A DNA stretch of 64,000 nucleotides. Source: a virus. The position numbers were made by a program, and so were the translations under genes. Numbering within the stretch: position 1 is the stretch's first letter; each line of letters starts with the position of its first letter. Under the pieces are notes generated by a model. That model was not told the DNA's origin and did no database searches. It worked only from the letters and a program-made list of their open reading frames with translations. The stretch covers positions 248,001 to 312,000 of the IMG/VR virus record IMGVR_UViG_3300045971_000577, one strand, 5' to 3'. Below are positions 33,761-43,829 of this stretch, piece by piece.

Positions 33761-36700
33761 TTAGAGCACCTGATAAGTGAATGTGTAAAACAGATTATTT
33801 GTACCGGCATTTATAGTAGTGCCGGTGAATGTGACACGACTATTAGTCGTGTCACCCATAATTGCTCCAAATCCGGTACCGTTGTTGGTCGCAGCGGTGC
33901 CGGCGGCCTGCGTAGCTGATGAGAATGTAGATGCAACAGGAATGCTGATACCGAGCTGTGTAGAGGCATTTTGTGTCGAGCACGACATGAATACATATCC
34001 GCTAACAGTTACCACATTCCCGACACGCATCCACTGCGCCGCTGCAGAACTGGCGGCGGTAACATTGGCGCCCGCTGTTGCTGTCGGAGTATATGTGCCC
34101 GAAGCGATGTACTGGTTTGTTGTACCGGCGGCCCCGGCTGAGTTGTTGTGAATCGCGGTGCCGTAGATCTGACCGGTAGACGTAATACGCATACGTTCAA
34201 TTGAACCAGATCCGGACGGTGTAGTATTGAAGGCAAGTGCCTGCCCAGGTCCAGAGTATGCTGAAATTGTTGTGACACCAGTTGTTGCAGAAAACTGGCC
34301 AAGATACGATTCTGAACTGTCCATCACCGCAATAGTGCCCTTAGCGGTAATAATGCCCTGAACACCAGTTGCGCCACCGACTACCAGGCTACCCGTCGAA
34401 GTAATACGCATGCGCTCCGTCGTAGCAACTGTGTTCGTTGATTTCGAGTCCATCATGAATACTAGAGAGCCTGCATTTGCTGCGTCCATTCCGATTCGAG
34501 TCGCCCAATGTTGTGTGGCCGAGCCGTCCCACCGACGGAGGTCGAGTCCCGGAACATCAGTACCGTTCCCGACAGAATCACCACTAATTCGAGCACTGAT
34601 TTGTTGAGTTGGACCGGGGAACGAGGTTGATGTCGATAATACACCGAGGCCACCGTGTGCATGAAGCTTTGCTGCTGGTGTTGTTATACCGATGCCAAGG
34701 TTACCACTTGTGTCGATACGCATACGCTCAGCCGCACATGAGAATACCATCGGGCGATTGATGGACGAACCAATATAGTTAGTCCAGGCCGGAGCTTGAT
34801 ATGCATTTGTAGAAGCAGTATCATTGCAGCCAATAGCCATATTGGTCACGCCATTGACGTTGGCCGCAATGACTGCGTCACCGCTAGCGGCTACCACGTT
34901 TGCAATAGTACCTGCCACTTCTAGCATTGACCCCGAGCTGGTACGACCGATACCGACGTTACCAGAAGCATCGATACGCACTCGCGCTGCACTACCCGTT
35001 GCGAACACCAAAGGGAACCCATTGCCATTAGCAACATAGGCGCAGCCGGTAGGAACTCCGGAAACGTTTGTCGATCCGGAGTTATTCGTCCCAATATATG
35101 TATTCGATACCCCCGAATTGGTAACGTCAATGCACGAATCTGACGTTGCGGGGCCTTCAAATTGAGCTGTATTTCCAACCGTAGTCGACTTAACGTGCAA
35201 ACGATTCGATGGTGATGCGGTTCCAATGCCAAGGTTACCACTTGTGTCGATCCGCATGCGCTCCGCATTTACAGTTGAAAATACCAATGGTGTTGATGTG
35301 TTTGCATTCAACCATGTCGTATTGCTGCGCGATGTATGATTTGAGCCATATGCAGATAGGCGTAGTGTTGCATCATTGCCTACCACAGCTATTTCTGAGA
35401 ACTCAGTGCTCGTTGTTGCAGTAGACTTAACCAATGCGCTTGCAGTGGTTGCTGACTCGACGTGAAGATTTGCTGTCGGTACGAACGTGCCGATACCGAC
35501 CTTGCCGGTGCTGTCGATACGCATCGCTTCTGATTGTGCATTGGCGGACTGCGAGTAGAAAACTAGGGCCGACTGACGTTCGCCAGCTGCCGCATTCGTC
35601 CAAGCACTTGCGATTCGGTTCGAGTTGATTAGCGAACCGGCGGCATCTTGCAGAACGAACTGCATACCAACACCGAAGTTGTTCGCTGCGGTGCCAGATG
35701 TCGTATGCGTGAGTGCTATGCTGTTCGGAATGTTCGTGGTGCCTGCATCGGAGACAATCGAGTCAAGCCGAGCAGTTGCAGTTGCACCACCGACGCTGAC
35801 GTTCCCAGAGCCATCGATCCGGATACCCTTTGCGGATGCGGACCACGGGCCAATCACGATACCGGTGGTTCCGTCAGCAGCACCGCCGGACTGAGCAATG
35901 ATCGATGCGTCGTTCGCTTGAACGAGCGTGTTCCAGCCGCCGACTGTGCTCTTCGAGATGAACAGGAACCCGTTCCCAGCACCGTTGATTACTGACAGAC
36001 CGTGCGTGGTCGATGCGGTGCCACCACCAACGTTCACGTCCAACGTGCCAGTCATAGTGTCGCCAGACTTCAGGACGTTCAGCGATGAGGCACCGGTTAG
36101 GGCACCCACGAATGTAGTTGATGTTACCGACGAAAGCCCGGTAATAGTCGAAGGTAAGCTTAGTGTTACCGCACCGGATGATGCCGAAGATGTAATCTGA
36201 TTTGCAGTACCTGCTATGGAAATAACCCCTGTATTAGAAACAGTTACGTTACCTGTTGCACCCGAGACAGATATGCCTGTGCCTGCAATATTACTAAGAA
36301 CACCTGTGTTAGATATTACATTTGTAGAAATATTAACCCCGGATCCTTGCACATAGGTACCGGCGCCCGCAAACTGTGTCCACACGATAGGATTGGTACC
36401 GACAATAATATAGTCGTTCGGTGAACCGGTACCTATGCTCGAAACAATCCATTGTGTGCCGCCGAGCGTTCCTTCTTGCACATACGACATATCGCCGGCC
36501 TGGACTTCGGAGGTCGGCGATCCATCGAGATCGGTGGAACGAGTAAGTATCCACGGAGAGACACCCGCAGAGCCAAGGCTAGTCACAGTGTAGATACCGT
36601 TCTGTACTGTCGAAACCTGGTCTTTTACCAGCAATCGCGAGCCAACTACAAGACCTGCATATCCACCAATAGTTCCAAGAACTATGTTGGTGTTACAGGT

Positions 36701-38122
36701 AAGAGTTGCGCCGACACCGGCTGTACCATTGTTATATGTACAGGTAGCTAGGGCGGATGTCGTAACGGTTTCACACGATGCATGAATTTGTACGCCAGCA
36801 GCTATACCATCAGCATATTGCTTTGTAACGGCACCTAGTAAATTGGTAGGATCGGCGTTTAGTATCAATGGACCGGACATTGTATCGCCAGCAAGATTTA
36901 CCGGAGTATATGTCAACACGGATGTAATGTCCGTAGCCGTTACAGCAGATGTAGCGGTAATAAGTCCTTTGCCATTGACCGTTACCTTGCGGAACGTGTC
37001 GGTCTGTGGTGAGCTATTGACTGTTGCAAGCGTTAGTGCCGATGTTGTATTAGCACTACCATCGAAGCTTACAGTCCACGTTGCATCACCGCTTGCCGAA
37101 ATGTTTCTTGCTGTAGCGAGCGTCGTTGCTGTGTCGGCGTTTCCTTGAAGTGCCCCGATAAAGGTGGTGGCTGTTACTGCATTTAGGAAAGTGGCTGCGC
37201 CGGATGATGTTACACTTAATGGAACAATAGTCGTAGGGCCGCTGGTGTCAATATGAACCAATCTAAATTGGCCAGTTGTTCTGTCAGCTAACAGTTCCCA
37301 ATTTAGTCCATCTAGATTATTAAATGTTATATTGGCATCATAATTCTCTAGGAGAAGATTTCCGCCGACATGTAATTGTTGTAATGGAGATTGTACTCCA
37401 ATACCAACATACCCGGTGGTGCCACCGACTAAATCCTCGCCGGCAATAACAATATTATCGGCGCCGCCTGATGTGATCTTGACTCTTAATAGATTATCAC
37501 GAGATCCAATATATACTGCATCACCGGTGCTAATTCCTAGTATGCGGTCGATTGTCGTGCCGTCAGTGTGTTTTGCACGAATATATTTCCCGTTATCCAA
37601 TACAATATCGGCAGACATATTTAGATTGCCGGTCATAGTATCACCGACAAGATTTACCGGGGTATACCCCAATGTAGAAATAATATCAGATGATGATGCC
37701 GCAGATAATGCCGTGCCATTCCCTTTTACCACACCAGTGACGGTAGTGCTCAGTGTGATAGCTGGAGTTGTTGTGGAGGTAGCAACTGTACCAGCAAGAC
37801 CGTTGGCACTAACAACAGACACATCAGTTACAGTACCGGTGCCTGCGGCAGAAAAAGATAGATTGCCCGAGCCGTCAGAAACTAATGTCTGTCCGTTGCT
37901 GCCGGTCCCCGAAGGGAAGGTAAGTTGATTTAGTTTCGGTGCTGCCCATGTTCCTCCAATTCTGGCCTTCATACTACCGGATGTACTATCAAACCAATAG
38001 TCGCCGTTGGCTACAGAATACGACCCGGTGGGATCTGAGAAACCTTGGAAAAGTGTAATACCACTTTTTCCAATCTTGAAGAAAGGTACGCTCGTACCTT
38101 TAGCGTTAATAGTTACTGACAT
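33761..38122 (-). CDS. Large tail fibre protein, 1453 aa
   Basis: MSVTINAKGTSVPFFKIGKS with GGAGAG before the ATG. N-terminal particle-binding region ending GTWAAPKLNQLTFPSGTGSN, long Ser/Thr/Gly repeats, VLTYTPVNLAGDTMSGPLIL modules, LVKDQVSTVQNGIYTVTSLG, and at least eight (G)NVGIG-x-x-x-P / ERMRI-(D/T) repeats typical of trimeric fibre shafts. The C-terminal ~130 residues are homologous to the 30894 fibre, so the two probably share a receptor-binding tip or chaperone domain. A GATAAATA box at 38183-38190 precedes it. Confidence 0.85.
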   Translation of the reverse strand: MSVTINAKGTSVPFFKIGKSGITLFQGFSDPTGSYSVANGDYWFDSTSGSMKARIGGTWAAPKLNQLTFPSGTGSNGQTLVSDGSGNLSFSAAGTGTVTDVSVVSANGLAGTVATSTTTPAITLSTTVTGVVKGNGTALSAASSSDIISTLGYTPVNLVGDTMTGNLNMSADIVLDNGKYIRAKHTDGTTIDRILGISTGDAVYIGSRDNLLRVKITSGGADNIVIAGEDLVGGTTGYVGIGVQSPLQQLHVGGNLLLENYDANITFNNLDGLNWELLADRTTGQFRLVHIDTSGPTTIVPLSVTSSGAATFLNAVTATTFIGALQGNADTATTLATARNISASGDATWTVSFDGSANTTSALTLATVNSSPQTDTFRKVTVNGKGLITATSAVTATDITSVLTYTPVNLAGDTMSGPLILNADPTNLLGAVTKQYADGIAAGVQIHASCETVTTSALATCTYNNGTAGVGATLTCNTNIVLGTIGGYAGLVVGSRLLVKDQVSTVQNGIYTVTSLGSAGVSPWILTRSTDLDGSPTSEVQAGDMSYVQEGTLGGTQWIVSSIGTGSPNDYIIVGTNPIVWTQFAGAGTYVQGSGVNISTNVISNTGVLSNIAGTGISVSGATGNVTVSNTGVISIAGTANQITSSASSGAVTLSLPSTITGLSSVTSTTFVGALTGASSLNVLKSGDTMTGTLDVNVGGGTASTTHGLSVINGAGNGFLFISKSTVGGWNTLVQANDASIIAQSGGAADGTTGIVIGPWSASAKGIRIDGSGNVSVGGATATARLDSIVSDAGTTNIPNSIALTHTTSGTAANNFGVGMQFVLQDAAGSLINSNRIASAWTNAAAGERQSALVFYSQSANAQSEAMRIDSTGKVGIGTFVPTANLHVESATTASALVKSTATTSTEFSEIAVVGNDATLRLSAYGSNHTSRSNTTWLNANTSTPLVFSTVNAERMRIDTSGNLGIGTASPSNRLHVKSTTVGNTAQFEGPATSDSCIDVTNSGVSNTYIGTNNSGSTNVSGVPTGCAYVANGNGFPLVFATGSAARVRIDASGNVGIGRTSSGSMLEVAGTIANVVAASGDAVIAANVNGVTNMAIGCNDTASTNAYQAPAWTNYIGSSINRPMVFSCAAERMRIDTSGNLGIGITTPAAKLHAHGGLGVLSTSTSFPGPTQQISARISGDSVGNGTDVPGLDLRRWDGSATQHWATRIGMDAANAGSLVFMMDSKSTNTVATTERMRITSTGSLVVGGATGVQGIITAKGTIAVMDSSESYLGQFSATTGVTTISAYSGPGQALAFNTTPSGSGSIERMRITSTGQIYGTAIHNNSAGAAGTTNQYIASGTYTPTATAGANVTAASSAAAQWMRVGNVVTVSGYVFMSCSTQNASTQLGISIPVASTFSSATQAAGTAATNNGTGFGAIMGDTTNSRVTFTGTTINAGTNNLFYTFTYQVL

Positions 38123-38182
38123 AAGCTCTCCTGTTCAGGTATAAACCTGTCTAATACTGGTGTATTAGTCTTTACTTTTGCT

Positions 38183-38190
38183 TATTTATC
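38183..38190 (-). promoter_or_regulatory. Late-type promoter box for large fibre gene
   Basis: GATAAATA on the minus strand about 60 nt before the 1453-aa fibre gene. Confidence 0.45.
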
Positions 38191-38285
38191 TCTGAACAGA
38201 GGGACCGCACATTAGTTAGGCACGAAGTGTGTTGCCCGTTGGCGCACTATATGAAATATTTAGTTTTGGTATCTATGTATCACCA

Positions 38286-38315
38286 ATAGTCATGATGACT
38301 GGCATCATGACTATG
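38286..38315 (-). terminator. Hairpin after LamG-like gene
   Basis: ATAGTCATGATG and CATCATGACTAT make a 12-bp stem with a 5-nt loop just past the end of the LamG-like gene. No U-run, so it may be a processing or T4-type weak terminator. Confidence 0.5.
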
Positions 38316-38327
38316 TAGGTTGATGAT

Positions 38328-39053
38328 TTATCCGGCGTCTGCGACAGTATATGGTGTTGTGGTAGGTGTAAATCCGGTGGCATAATTGTAGAGCGCCACG
38401 CCTTGCACAATACGCAATTCATCTATGTACCCGGACATATAGGCCACATTGTTACCATCAGCATACCAACAGCCGACGCGCAGATCCTTGTTGCCGGCCG
38501 CAAACGGTATGCAGCCGGGACCGGAGAATGATGAAAATGTACCATCGGGCACGCCGTTATAAAAGTATTGAATTGTCGAACCCGATCGTTGGCATGTTAT
38601 ATGCACCCATGTGTTCACTGGAATCAGAGTGCTACCATTTGTTGGCATATTAACACCAGTGGAGGCGGGGCCGCCGTGCATACCGTAGAGTCCGTATGTT
38701 TCCTGCACACCAATATTCCACCCGCCATTATATCCTGCCTGCCACTGAAAGGTTCCACAGAACCCGTATAAACCTGCAGCGGCGCGGCGCACCCAGCACT
38801 CGATTGTGAAGTCACCTACGATATCAAAACGGCCGTCATTCGTGATATTCAACCGAGATGCGCCGTTAAAAAACCCTGTAGATGAGCCAACCTTTGTCTG
38901 CACTGTGCTTGTTGTCACAGAAGTGTTAGTGACAGAAAGCCCAGTAGCATCGGTGATGGTTGTACCACCGTTGCTGCCCTCAAAGTGCAGCAGCAGTTTT
39001 GTCCTGAAAGACGTTGCTGCCTTCTTCGCGTTTATTGCCATGCGTGCAAACAT
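38328..39053 (-). CDS. LamG/concanavalin-like tail protein, 241 aa
   Basis: After a short start (MFARMAINAKKAATSFRTKL) comes LLLHFEGSNGGTTITDATG, FDIVGDFTIECWVRR, WVHITCQRSGSTIQYFYNGV and GYIDELRIVQGVALY: the strand order of LamG-like jelly-roll (LamG_3) carbohydrate-binding domains. It lies between fibre genes and probably binds surface glycans as part of the tail. Confidence 0.82.
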   Translation of the reverse strand: MFARMAINAKKAATSFRTKLLLHFEGSNGGTTITDATGLSVTNTSVTTSTVQTKVGSSTGFFNGASRLNITNDGRFDIVGDFTIECWVRRAAAGLYGFCGTFQWQAGYNGGWNIGVQETYGLYGMHGGPASTGVNMPTNGSTLIPVNTWVHITCQRSGSTIQYFYNGVPDGTFSSFSGPGCIPFAAGNKDLRVGCWYADGNNVAYMSGYIDELRIVQGVALYNYATGFTPTTTPYTVADAG

Positions 39054-39062
39054 AGTGTTTCC

Positions 39063-40832
39063 TTAGAAGTTTTGGCCGGCTATAAACCCGAGCCAGTTGT
39101 TGCCGCCATCATAAGTGACCATAGATACCACGTCGATCTTGCTAGCTGTCGCAGTGATCGTTGGTGCGGTTCCACCGGCCCACTTAATGGTCTTGCTGAC
39201 ACCAGCAACTGACACGCTATTGAGCGCCATCGTTCGGCTACCTGTACCGTCCTGTGTAATGTACAGCGTGCATGAATAACTGCGGCCTGCTGCAGGAACG
39301 TTTGTGAAGTTGATTGATGTGATTGCTGTGGCACTAAGAGCAACTGTGAAGTTATTACCTAGTGAGCAGTCGATTGGGAATGCGGCAGCCAGCGTCGGTG
39401 TCGTCTGAGTTTCGACGTACGACTTGCCGAAAATAAGCTGGCCACCCATAGTTGTCGTCATGTCACTCCGTGTGATGGAGATAGCATTACCGATGGCAGC
39501 GCCGGTGTCATTCAGCGAGGTAAGGAAGAAATCAGAACCGGCGTTTGACCCAGACTCAGCAGTTGCCGACTTACCAAAAACCCAACGATTCGAGCTAGCA
39601 GTTGCCAGGTAGATGCTCGTGCTCTGGCCCGAGGCCGCTGCATTCATCTGGATAACTGGATTTGCATACGCAATTGTCAGGAAACCGGTCATTGTGTCAC
39701 CTGTCTTCAGCATGCTGCCTGCGGGAGGTGTAGGTGTTGTCCAGGTAGGTGCCGATGATACGCCACTTGACGTTAATACTTGCCCAGAGGTCCCGCCATT
39801 TCCGCTTGATGTTGTGTTCAGGTTCCACGCACCATTGCTGTCGATGTACAAACGTGTCGAGGCGCCAGCGCGAAGAAAGATACCTGCACTACCAGCAGAA
39901 GACAGCACCAGGCCGCCGGCTGTAGTGCCGAAGCCAGATGACGTGCTAGTGTAACCAATATAGGCGTCACTTGAGTTAGCCAGAGACGCGGTTAGATAGC
40001 CGATACGCAGTGCAGCGTTTGCACCAGATGACGTTATACCAGTTGCTCCGCCCGGGGTGCCAATTGCGATACCTGCAGAGCCAAGGCCTGCATAGTTGGT
40101 TAGGAATAGTTGTGCATGATCCGATCCACCCGAATTACCAATTTCGACGCTACCGGAAGAGTTAGTGAAGACTGGACCATTCACGGTCAGAGACGTCAGT
40201 GTGCCAACAGAAGTCAGTGATGACGAAACTACATTCGATGCGAGTGTAGTTCCAGTTAATGTGCTCGCAGCTGATGTAATCAATGAGCCGTTGATTGTCG
40301 GGGCTGCTTTGAAATCAACTACATGAGTTGCTCTCGAAATACTGTATGCAATGTTCTGTGTCGCTCCATTATCTGCCACGGCGACGCATTCGAAATCCGA
40401 ACCAACTGAGGAGCCGGTTTCGGCGGTACTATTTGCCTGTAGCAGCCAACGATCACTGCCGGCTGTTTGAAACTTCAATGTGCGCATTGTTGCTTCTGGC
40501 CACGTGATAGTAACACCGGTATTTGTTAGTGTACTGGTTGATGTGATTGCGCCGGTTGACTTATTCACCACTAAGAATGCGTTGCCACCGAAAGTACCTG
40601 CATCATTGTATTGGATCTGGGTGTTGGCACCACCAGGTGATCCGCCTGCAGCGGCTGACCACGAAACATTAGTTCCGTCACTGGACAAAACTTTACCGGA
40701 CTGGCCTGCTTGAGTTGGAAGCAATGCATTGATTGCTGTCGGGGAAGTGGTCTGTCCTGTGCCACCTGCCGATATCGGCAGAGGACCGCCGTTTGACTGA
40801 ACTAAAATATTACCTGCGAACTGCACACCCAT
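39063..40832 (-). CDS. Tail fibre/adhesin, 589 aa
   Basis: Start at MGVQFAGNILVQSNGGPLPI with GGAGG before it. The N-terminal ~140 residues match the 30894 fibre; then the shaft differs (VEIGNSGGSDHAQLFLTNYA ...). The C-terminal domain (FPIDCSLGNNFTVALSATAI ... WAGGTAPTITATASKIDVVS) resembles the C-terminus of other phage fibres. The shared N-terminus with different tips points to alternative or duplicated fibres on one attachment point. Confidence 0.85.
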   Translation of the reverse strand: MGVQFAGNILVQSNGGPLPISAGGTGQTTSPTAINALLPTQAGQSGKVLSSDGTNVSWSAAAGGSPGGANTQIQYNDAGTFGGNAFLVVNKSTGAITSTSTLTNTGVTITWPEATMRTLKFQTAGSDRWLLQANSTAETGSSVGSDFECVAVADNGATQNIAYSISRATHVVDFKAAPTINGSLITSAASTLTGTTLASNVVSSSLTSVGTLTSLTVNGPVFTNSSGSVEIGNSGGSDHAQLFLTNYAGLGSAGIAIGTPGGATGITSSGANAALRIGYLTASLANSSDAYIGYTSTSSGFGTTAGGLVLSSAGSAGIFLRAGASTRLYIDSNGAWNLNTTSSGNGGTSGQVLTSSGVSSAPTWTTPTPPAGSMLKTGDTMTGFLTIAYANPVIQMNAAASGQSTSIYLATASSNRWVFGKSATAESGSNAGSDFFLTSLNDTGAAIGNAISITRSDMTTTMGGQLIFGKSYVETQTTPTLAAAFPIDCSLGNNFTVALSATAITSINFTNVPAAGRSYSCTLYITQDGTGSRTMALNSVSVAGVSKTIKWAGGTAPTITATASKIDVVSMVTYDGGNNWLGFIAGQNF

Positions 40833-40901
40833 ATAAACCTCCAATGTTCTTTATTTGTATATTTATCAATACTTCACGATATACGAAGTATGTAGCTGGT
40901 T

Positions 40902-40909
40902 TATTTATC
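40902..40909 (-). promoter_or_regulatory. Late-type promoter boxes for fibre gene
   Basis: GATAAATA here and again at 40860-40867 on the minus strand, upstream of the 39063 fibre. Confidence 0.45.
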
Positions 40910-40923
40910 ACTTTACTAACTTT

Positions 40924-40931
40924 GATAAATA
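40924..40931 (+). promoter_or_regulatory. Late-type promoter box GATAAATA
   Basis: On the plus strand, 6 nt before the GIY-YIG ATG; back-to-back with the minus-strand fibre promoter. Confidence 0.5.
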
Positions 40932-40937
40932 ATAGAA

Positions 40938-41555
40938 ATGGGGTACAAAGTGTCACTAAGATTCTATGTTTATGCTTATATAAGGTCAGAAGATTCAGTA
41001 ACTGCAAAAGCAGGGACACCGTATTACATCGGTAAAGGAACCGGTAACAGGGCATTTTCGAAACATACATTTACTATACCCGATAAATCAAGAATCATAT
41101 TTATGGAACAGGGACTCACAGAGCTTGGCGCACTGGCACTAGAACGAAGATATATCAAGTGGTGGGGAAGAAAAGATCTCGGCACAGGTGTATTACTAAA
41201 CCGCACCGATGGCGGCGATAGTCCGAAGATGGACGAATATAGAAAATTGCATCTATCAAAAATTAACACAGGAAAAGTGCTGAAAGAGGAAACCTGTATA
41301 AAGATGAGTAAAACAAGAACTGGAAAAAAGAGACCGGAATTAAGTAATAGATCCCGCACGCCTGCTGAATTGAGCAATCTTGCTGGCATGACTCAGAAAG
41401 TTAAATTGATAGTTGAGATTCAAGGAATTACATATGACTCAATAACGGCTGCATCTATGGTCACCGGAATTCATCATGAAACTCTGCGATATAGGTGCCG
41501 CGCTACAGGATTTCCTGATTATAAGATATTAGGGAGATCGACATGCCCCGCATAA
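40938..41555 (+). CDS. GIY-YIG homing endonuclease
   Basis: 205 residues: [57 protein letters not shown] and [14 protein letters not shown] are the GIY-YIG motifs in order; a NUMOD3-type repeat ([18 protein letters not shown]) and a NUMOD1-type HTH ([20 protein letters not shown]) follow. It overlaps the start of the gp14-like gene by 13 nt. Closely related to 9970 and 14043 genes. Confidence 0.88.
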   Translation: MGYKVSLRFYVYAYIRSEDSVTAKAGTPYYIGKGTGNRAFSKHTFTIPDKSRIIFMEQGLTELGALALERRYIKWWGRKDLGTGVLLNRTDGGDSPKMDEYRKLHLSKINTGKVLKEETCIKMSKTRTGKKRPELSNRSRTPAELSNLAGMTQKVKLIVEIQGITYDSITAASMVTGIHHETLRYRCRATGFPDYKILGRSTCPA

Positions 41556-42781
41556 GCCTATGGAATCCCCAAAAAGGTGCCGATTTCAACTTTACAGATA
41601 GGACTATCGGCGAGAATTTTCGCATATCCGGTGACGGCATTCTTGTACACCTATACGAGGGGCCGACTACTGATGCTAACGGAAATACCGACACATCAAT
41701 TACAACGATTCAGGATGTGTTGTTCCTTACCAATAACAACAGAAAGTATAATCCTAATGTGATTGAACTTAGAGGGCACCACGTGCCACAGGATGTAAAC
41801 TATGATTTATCTCAGTTCGGTATTTTCCTTAGTTCTGATGTTATTCGTATACAATTTCACTACAACGATATGCTCGATTCGCTTGGGCGAAAGCTTATTG
41901 CAGGGGACGTCCTTGAATTTCCGAGCATGCGAGACGTTCCAATTTTCGACAATGCGGTGGGTATAAACCGATATTATGTTGTGCAGGATGCATTGTATGC
42001 GGCCGGCGGATACGGGCAAAAATGGTTTCCACACATATGGTTGGTAAGAGCTAAACTCATTACCGCTGCTCCAGAATTTTCGCAGATTATTGAACAAGCA
42101 GGAACAGGACAGACGGCAGGTGGTGCTGGGCAGGGTATCGGCATTATGCCACCAGGCTTTGCCGAAACCACAGATGCAGATGGTAACCCAGGTACAGGAT
42201 GCGATCCAGATATTTCTAATTCGCTAAATCTATTCTGTAAGATTATTGGGCTGTCGGACGCGGTAGTTGCTGAAGCTGAAAAGAATGCTTTCTTTGATCC
42301 AAAGTTTTTCGAAAGTGCAAACTTGTATATCTATCTCGACGAAAAGGGATACCCTGTTGTCGGTGCTAACTATTACGGCGGCGACGGTGCTCCACCCGAT
42401 CAGTCTACTTCATTGACTCCGAGTGGACCATTGGTTGGTGCTGGCATTGCATTCCCTCCAGGTATGCAAGATGGACAATACTACCTACGTATCGACTATT
42501 ATCCTGAAAGACTTTTCCAGAAACAAGGTAGTTGCTATAAACTCATAGAGGTAAATGTTTTGAAGAATTGGACTGCATACAATAGAGTATTGGACACGTT
42601 TATTGATAACAATAATGATACAGTGCTTCCAGACGGAACAGTTATTCCAGAAAAACAAGCAGTTTCGCAGGTAGTGAAACAGAAGGTCGATTTGTATGCT
42701 GATAGAAAGGTAAGTACAACCGCAGCAGAAGCAACTCGTTCCGCTATAGCAGAAGAACGTGCTAAAAAGAAACCTAACTAA
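41543..42781 (+). CDS. Neck protein, gp14-like
   Basis: 412 residues. [55 protein letters not shown] and [18 protein letters not shown] follow the layout of T4 gp14 (RGVECYYVPRE ... EGDLIYFPMDNSLFE ... LGQ ... ITAGKFIYSGE), the neck protein joining head and tail. The C-terminal half is longer than T4 gp14 and ends in a charged coil. GGGAGATC ribosome-binding site. The next structural gene is gp15-like, in keeping with T4 order. Confidence 0.68.
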   Translation: MPRISLWNPQKGADFNFTDRTIGENFRISGDGILVHLYEGPTTDANGNTDTSITTIQDVLFLTNNNRKYNPNVIELRGHHVPQDVNYDLSQFGIFLSSDVIRIQFHYNDMLDSLGRKLIAGDVLEFPSMRDVPIFDNAVGINRYYVVQDALYAAGGYGQKWFPHIWLVRAKLITAAPEFSQIIEQAGTGQTAGGAGQGIGIMPPGFAETTDADGNPGTGCDPDISNSLNLFCKIIGLSDAVVAEAEKNAFFDPKFFESANLYIYLDEKGYPVVGANYYGGDGAPPDQSTSLTPSGPLVGAGIAFPPGMQDGQYYLRIDYYPERLFQKQGSCYKLIEVNVLKNWTAYNRVLDTFIDNNNDTVLPDGTVIPEKQAVSQVVKQKVDLYADRKVSTTAAEATRSAIAEERAKKKPN

Positions 42782-42785
42782 AACT

Positions 42786-43232
42786 ATGAAAGAATACGAA
42801 TTCAACTCACATAGCATAGGGGATTCTTTATTGTTCGAAATGCATAAAGAATTAGAACTACGAGGCCTATTAGAAAATCAGCAAAATGTGCAAGATTATA
42901 CTACCTTTATGGCTAATGAAAAGACACAAACTGTCGATATATCTAATCTAGTAAAAGGACATGTATACTTCCCGATAGGATTGCAAGCAGTACCCGTAGG
43001 CGAAATTATACTACTGAAATATGCAGAATATCCGTCCGAATATATTGATAATAAAAATGGCAAATTTTATTTCAAGTCAAATAATAATATAATCGATTTT
43101 CCTCTATCGCGGGATATAGGTGACGGCTTTCTTGAAACACTCATATACACCTCGCAAAGTGATCAGAAACATTTTATATCAATGATAGGTCTAAAATTTT
43201 CAACATGGTCCATAAGACCTAAAAAGGTATAA
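42786..43232 (+). CDS. Hypothetical protein, 148 aa
   Basis: MKEYEFNSHSIGDSLLFEMH..., starting 5 nt after the gp14-like stop. It is AT-rich relative to its structural neighbours, like the following GIY-YIG gene, suggesting both came in together. No family recognised. Its first residues could alternatively be the displaced N-terminus of the gp15-like protein. Confidence 0.55.
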   Translation: MKEYEFNSHSIGDSLLFEMHKELELRGLLENQQNVQDYTTFMANEKTQTVDISNLVKGHVYFPIGLQAVPVGEIILLKYAEYPSEYIDNKNGKFYFKSNNNIIDFPLSRDIGDGFLETLIYTSQSDQKHFISMIGLKFSTWSIRPKKV

Positions 43233-43235
43233 AAT

Positions 43236-43766
43236 ATGATAGTCTATAAACATACCTGTCTTGTTAACGGAAAACCTTATATAGGTTTAACTGTAAAATC
43301 TATGGAAGCAAGATGGCAAGAACATTGTTCTGATGCTAATCGAAATAAGAAAAGAAAATTCTTTGCCGCGTTAAATAAGTATGGCATAGAAAATTGGTCA
43401 CATGAAATTTTATTTGAATCTAATGTAGAGCAAGAAATTTTAGATAAAGAAGTAGAATTTATAGATCTGTTTGATTCTGTTAAAAATGGATATAATACGT
43501 CAAAAGAAAGATTTAGGACAGGTATAACTCATAGAGAAGATTCTATAGAAAAAATGCGAGAGTCACAGAAAGCAGCACATGCCCGACGTAGGCAAGAAAA
43601 TAACGGAATAGAAAAAACAAAGCCACACAAAAAACATGTTTGGGGCACCTCTCACCCAAGAAAAGGTAAGAGTAATCCAAATTGTGGCCCAACAACAGGA
43701 AAAATGGGATGGAAAAAAATAAATGGTGTTCGTACTTGGTTTCTAAAACAGGAGGCGACAGTTTAA
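43236..43766 (+). CDS. GIY-YIG homing endonuclease
   Basis: 176 residues: MIVYKHTCLVNGKPYIGLTV is the GIY-YIG start (VYKHT...YIGLT), with ARWQEHC, ALNKYGIENWSHEILFE and VEFIDLFDSVKNGYNTSKE; the C-terminal part is basic (HTRR-type). It ends at a hairpin CGACAG-TTTAACG-CTGTCG (43756-43774) and is in the same frame as the gp15-like gene, from which it is separated by one TAA. Confidence 0.85.
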   Translation: MIVYKHTCLVNGKPYIGLTVKSMEARWQEHCSDANRNKKRKFFAALNKYGIENWSHEILFESNVEQEILDKEVEFIDLFDSVKNGYNTSKERFRTGITHREDSIEKMRESQKAAHARRRQENNGIEKTKPHKKHVWGTSHPRKGKSNPNCGPTTGKMGWKKINGVRTWFLKQEATV

Positions 43767-43829
43767 CGCTGTCGGACTATCTCGGACTTCTTCTATGATG
43801 CTCAGGTAAGACGCTATCTTGTTCAGTTC

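Noticed and set aside
30898-39954. Long plus-strand open frames opposite the fibre genes
   Set aside because: Val/Pro/Ala-rich translations are the typical antisense shadows of Gly/Thr/Ser-rich fibre genes; the minus-strand frames are far longer and have ribosome-binding sites.
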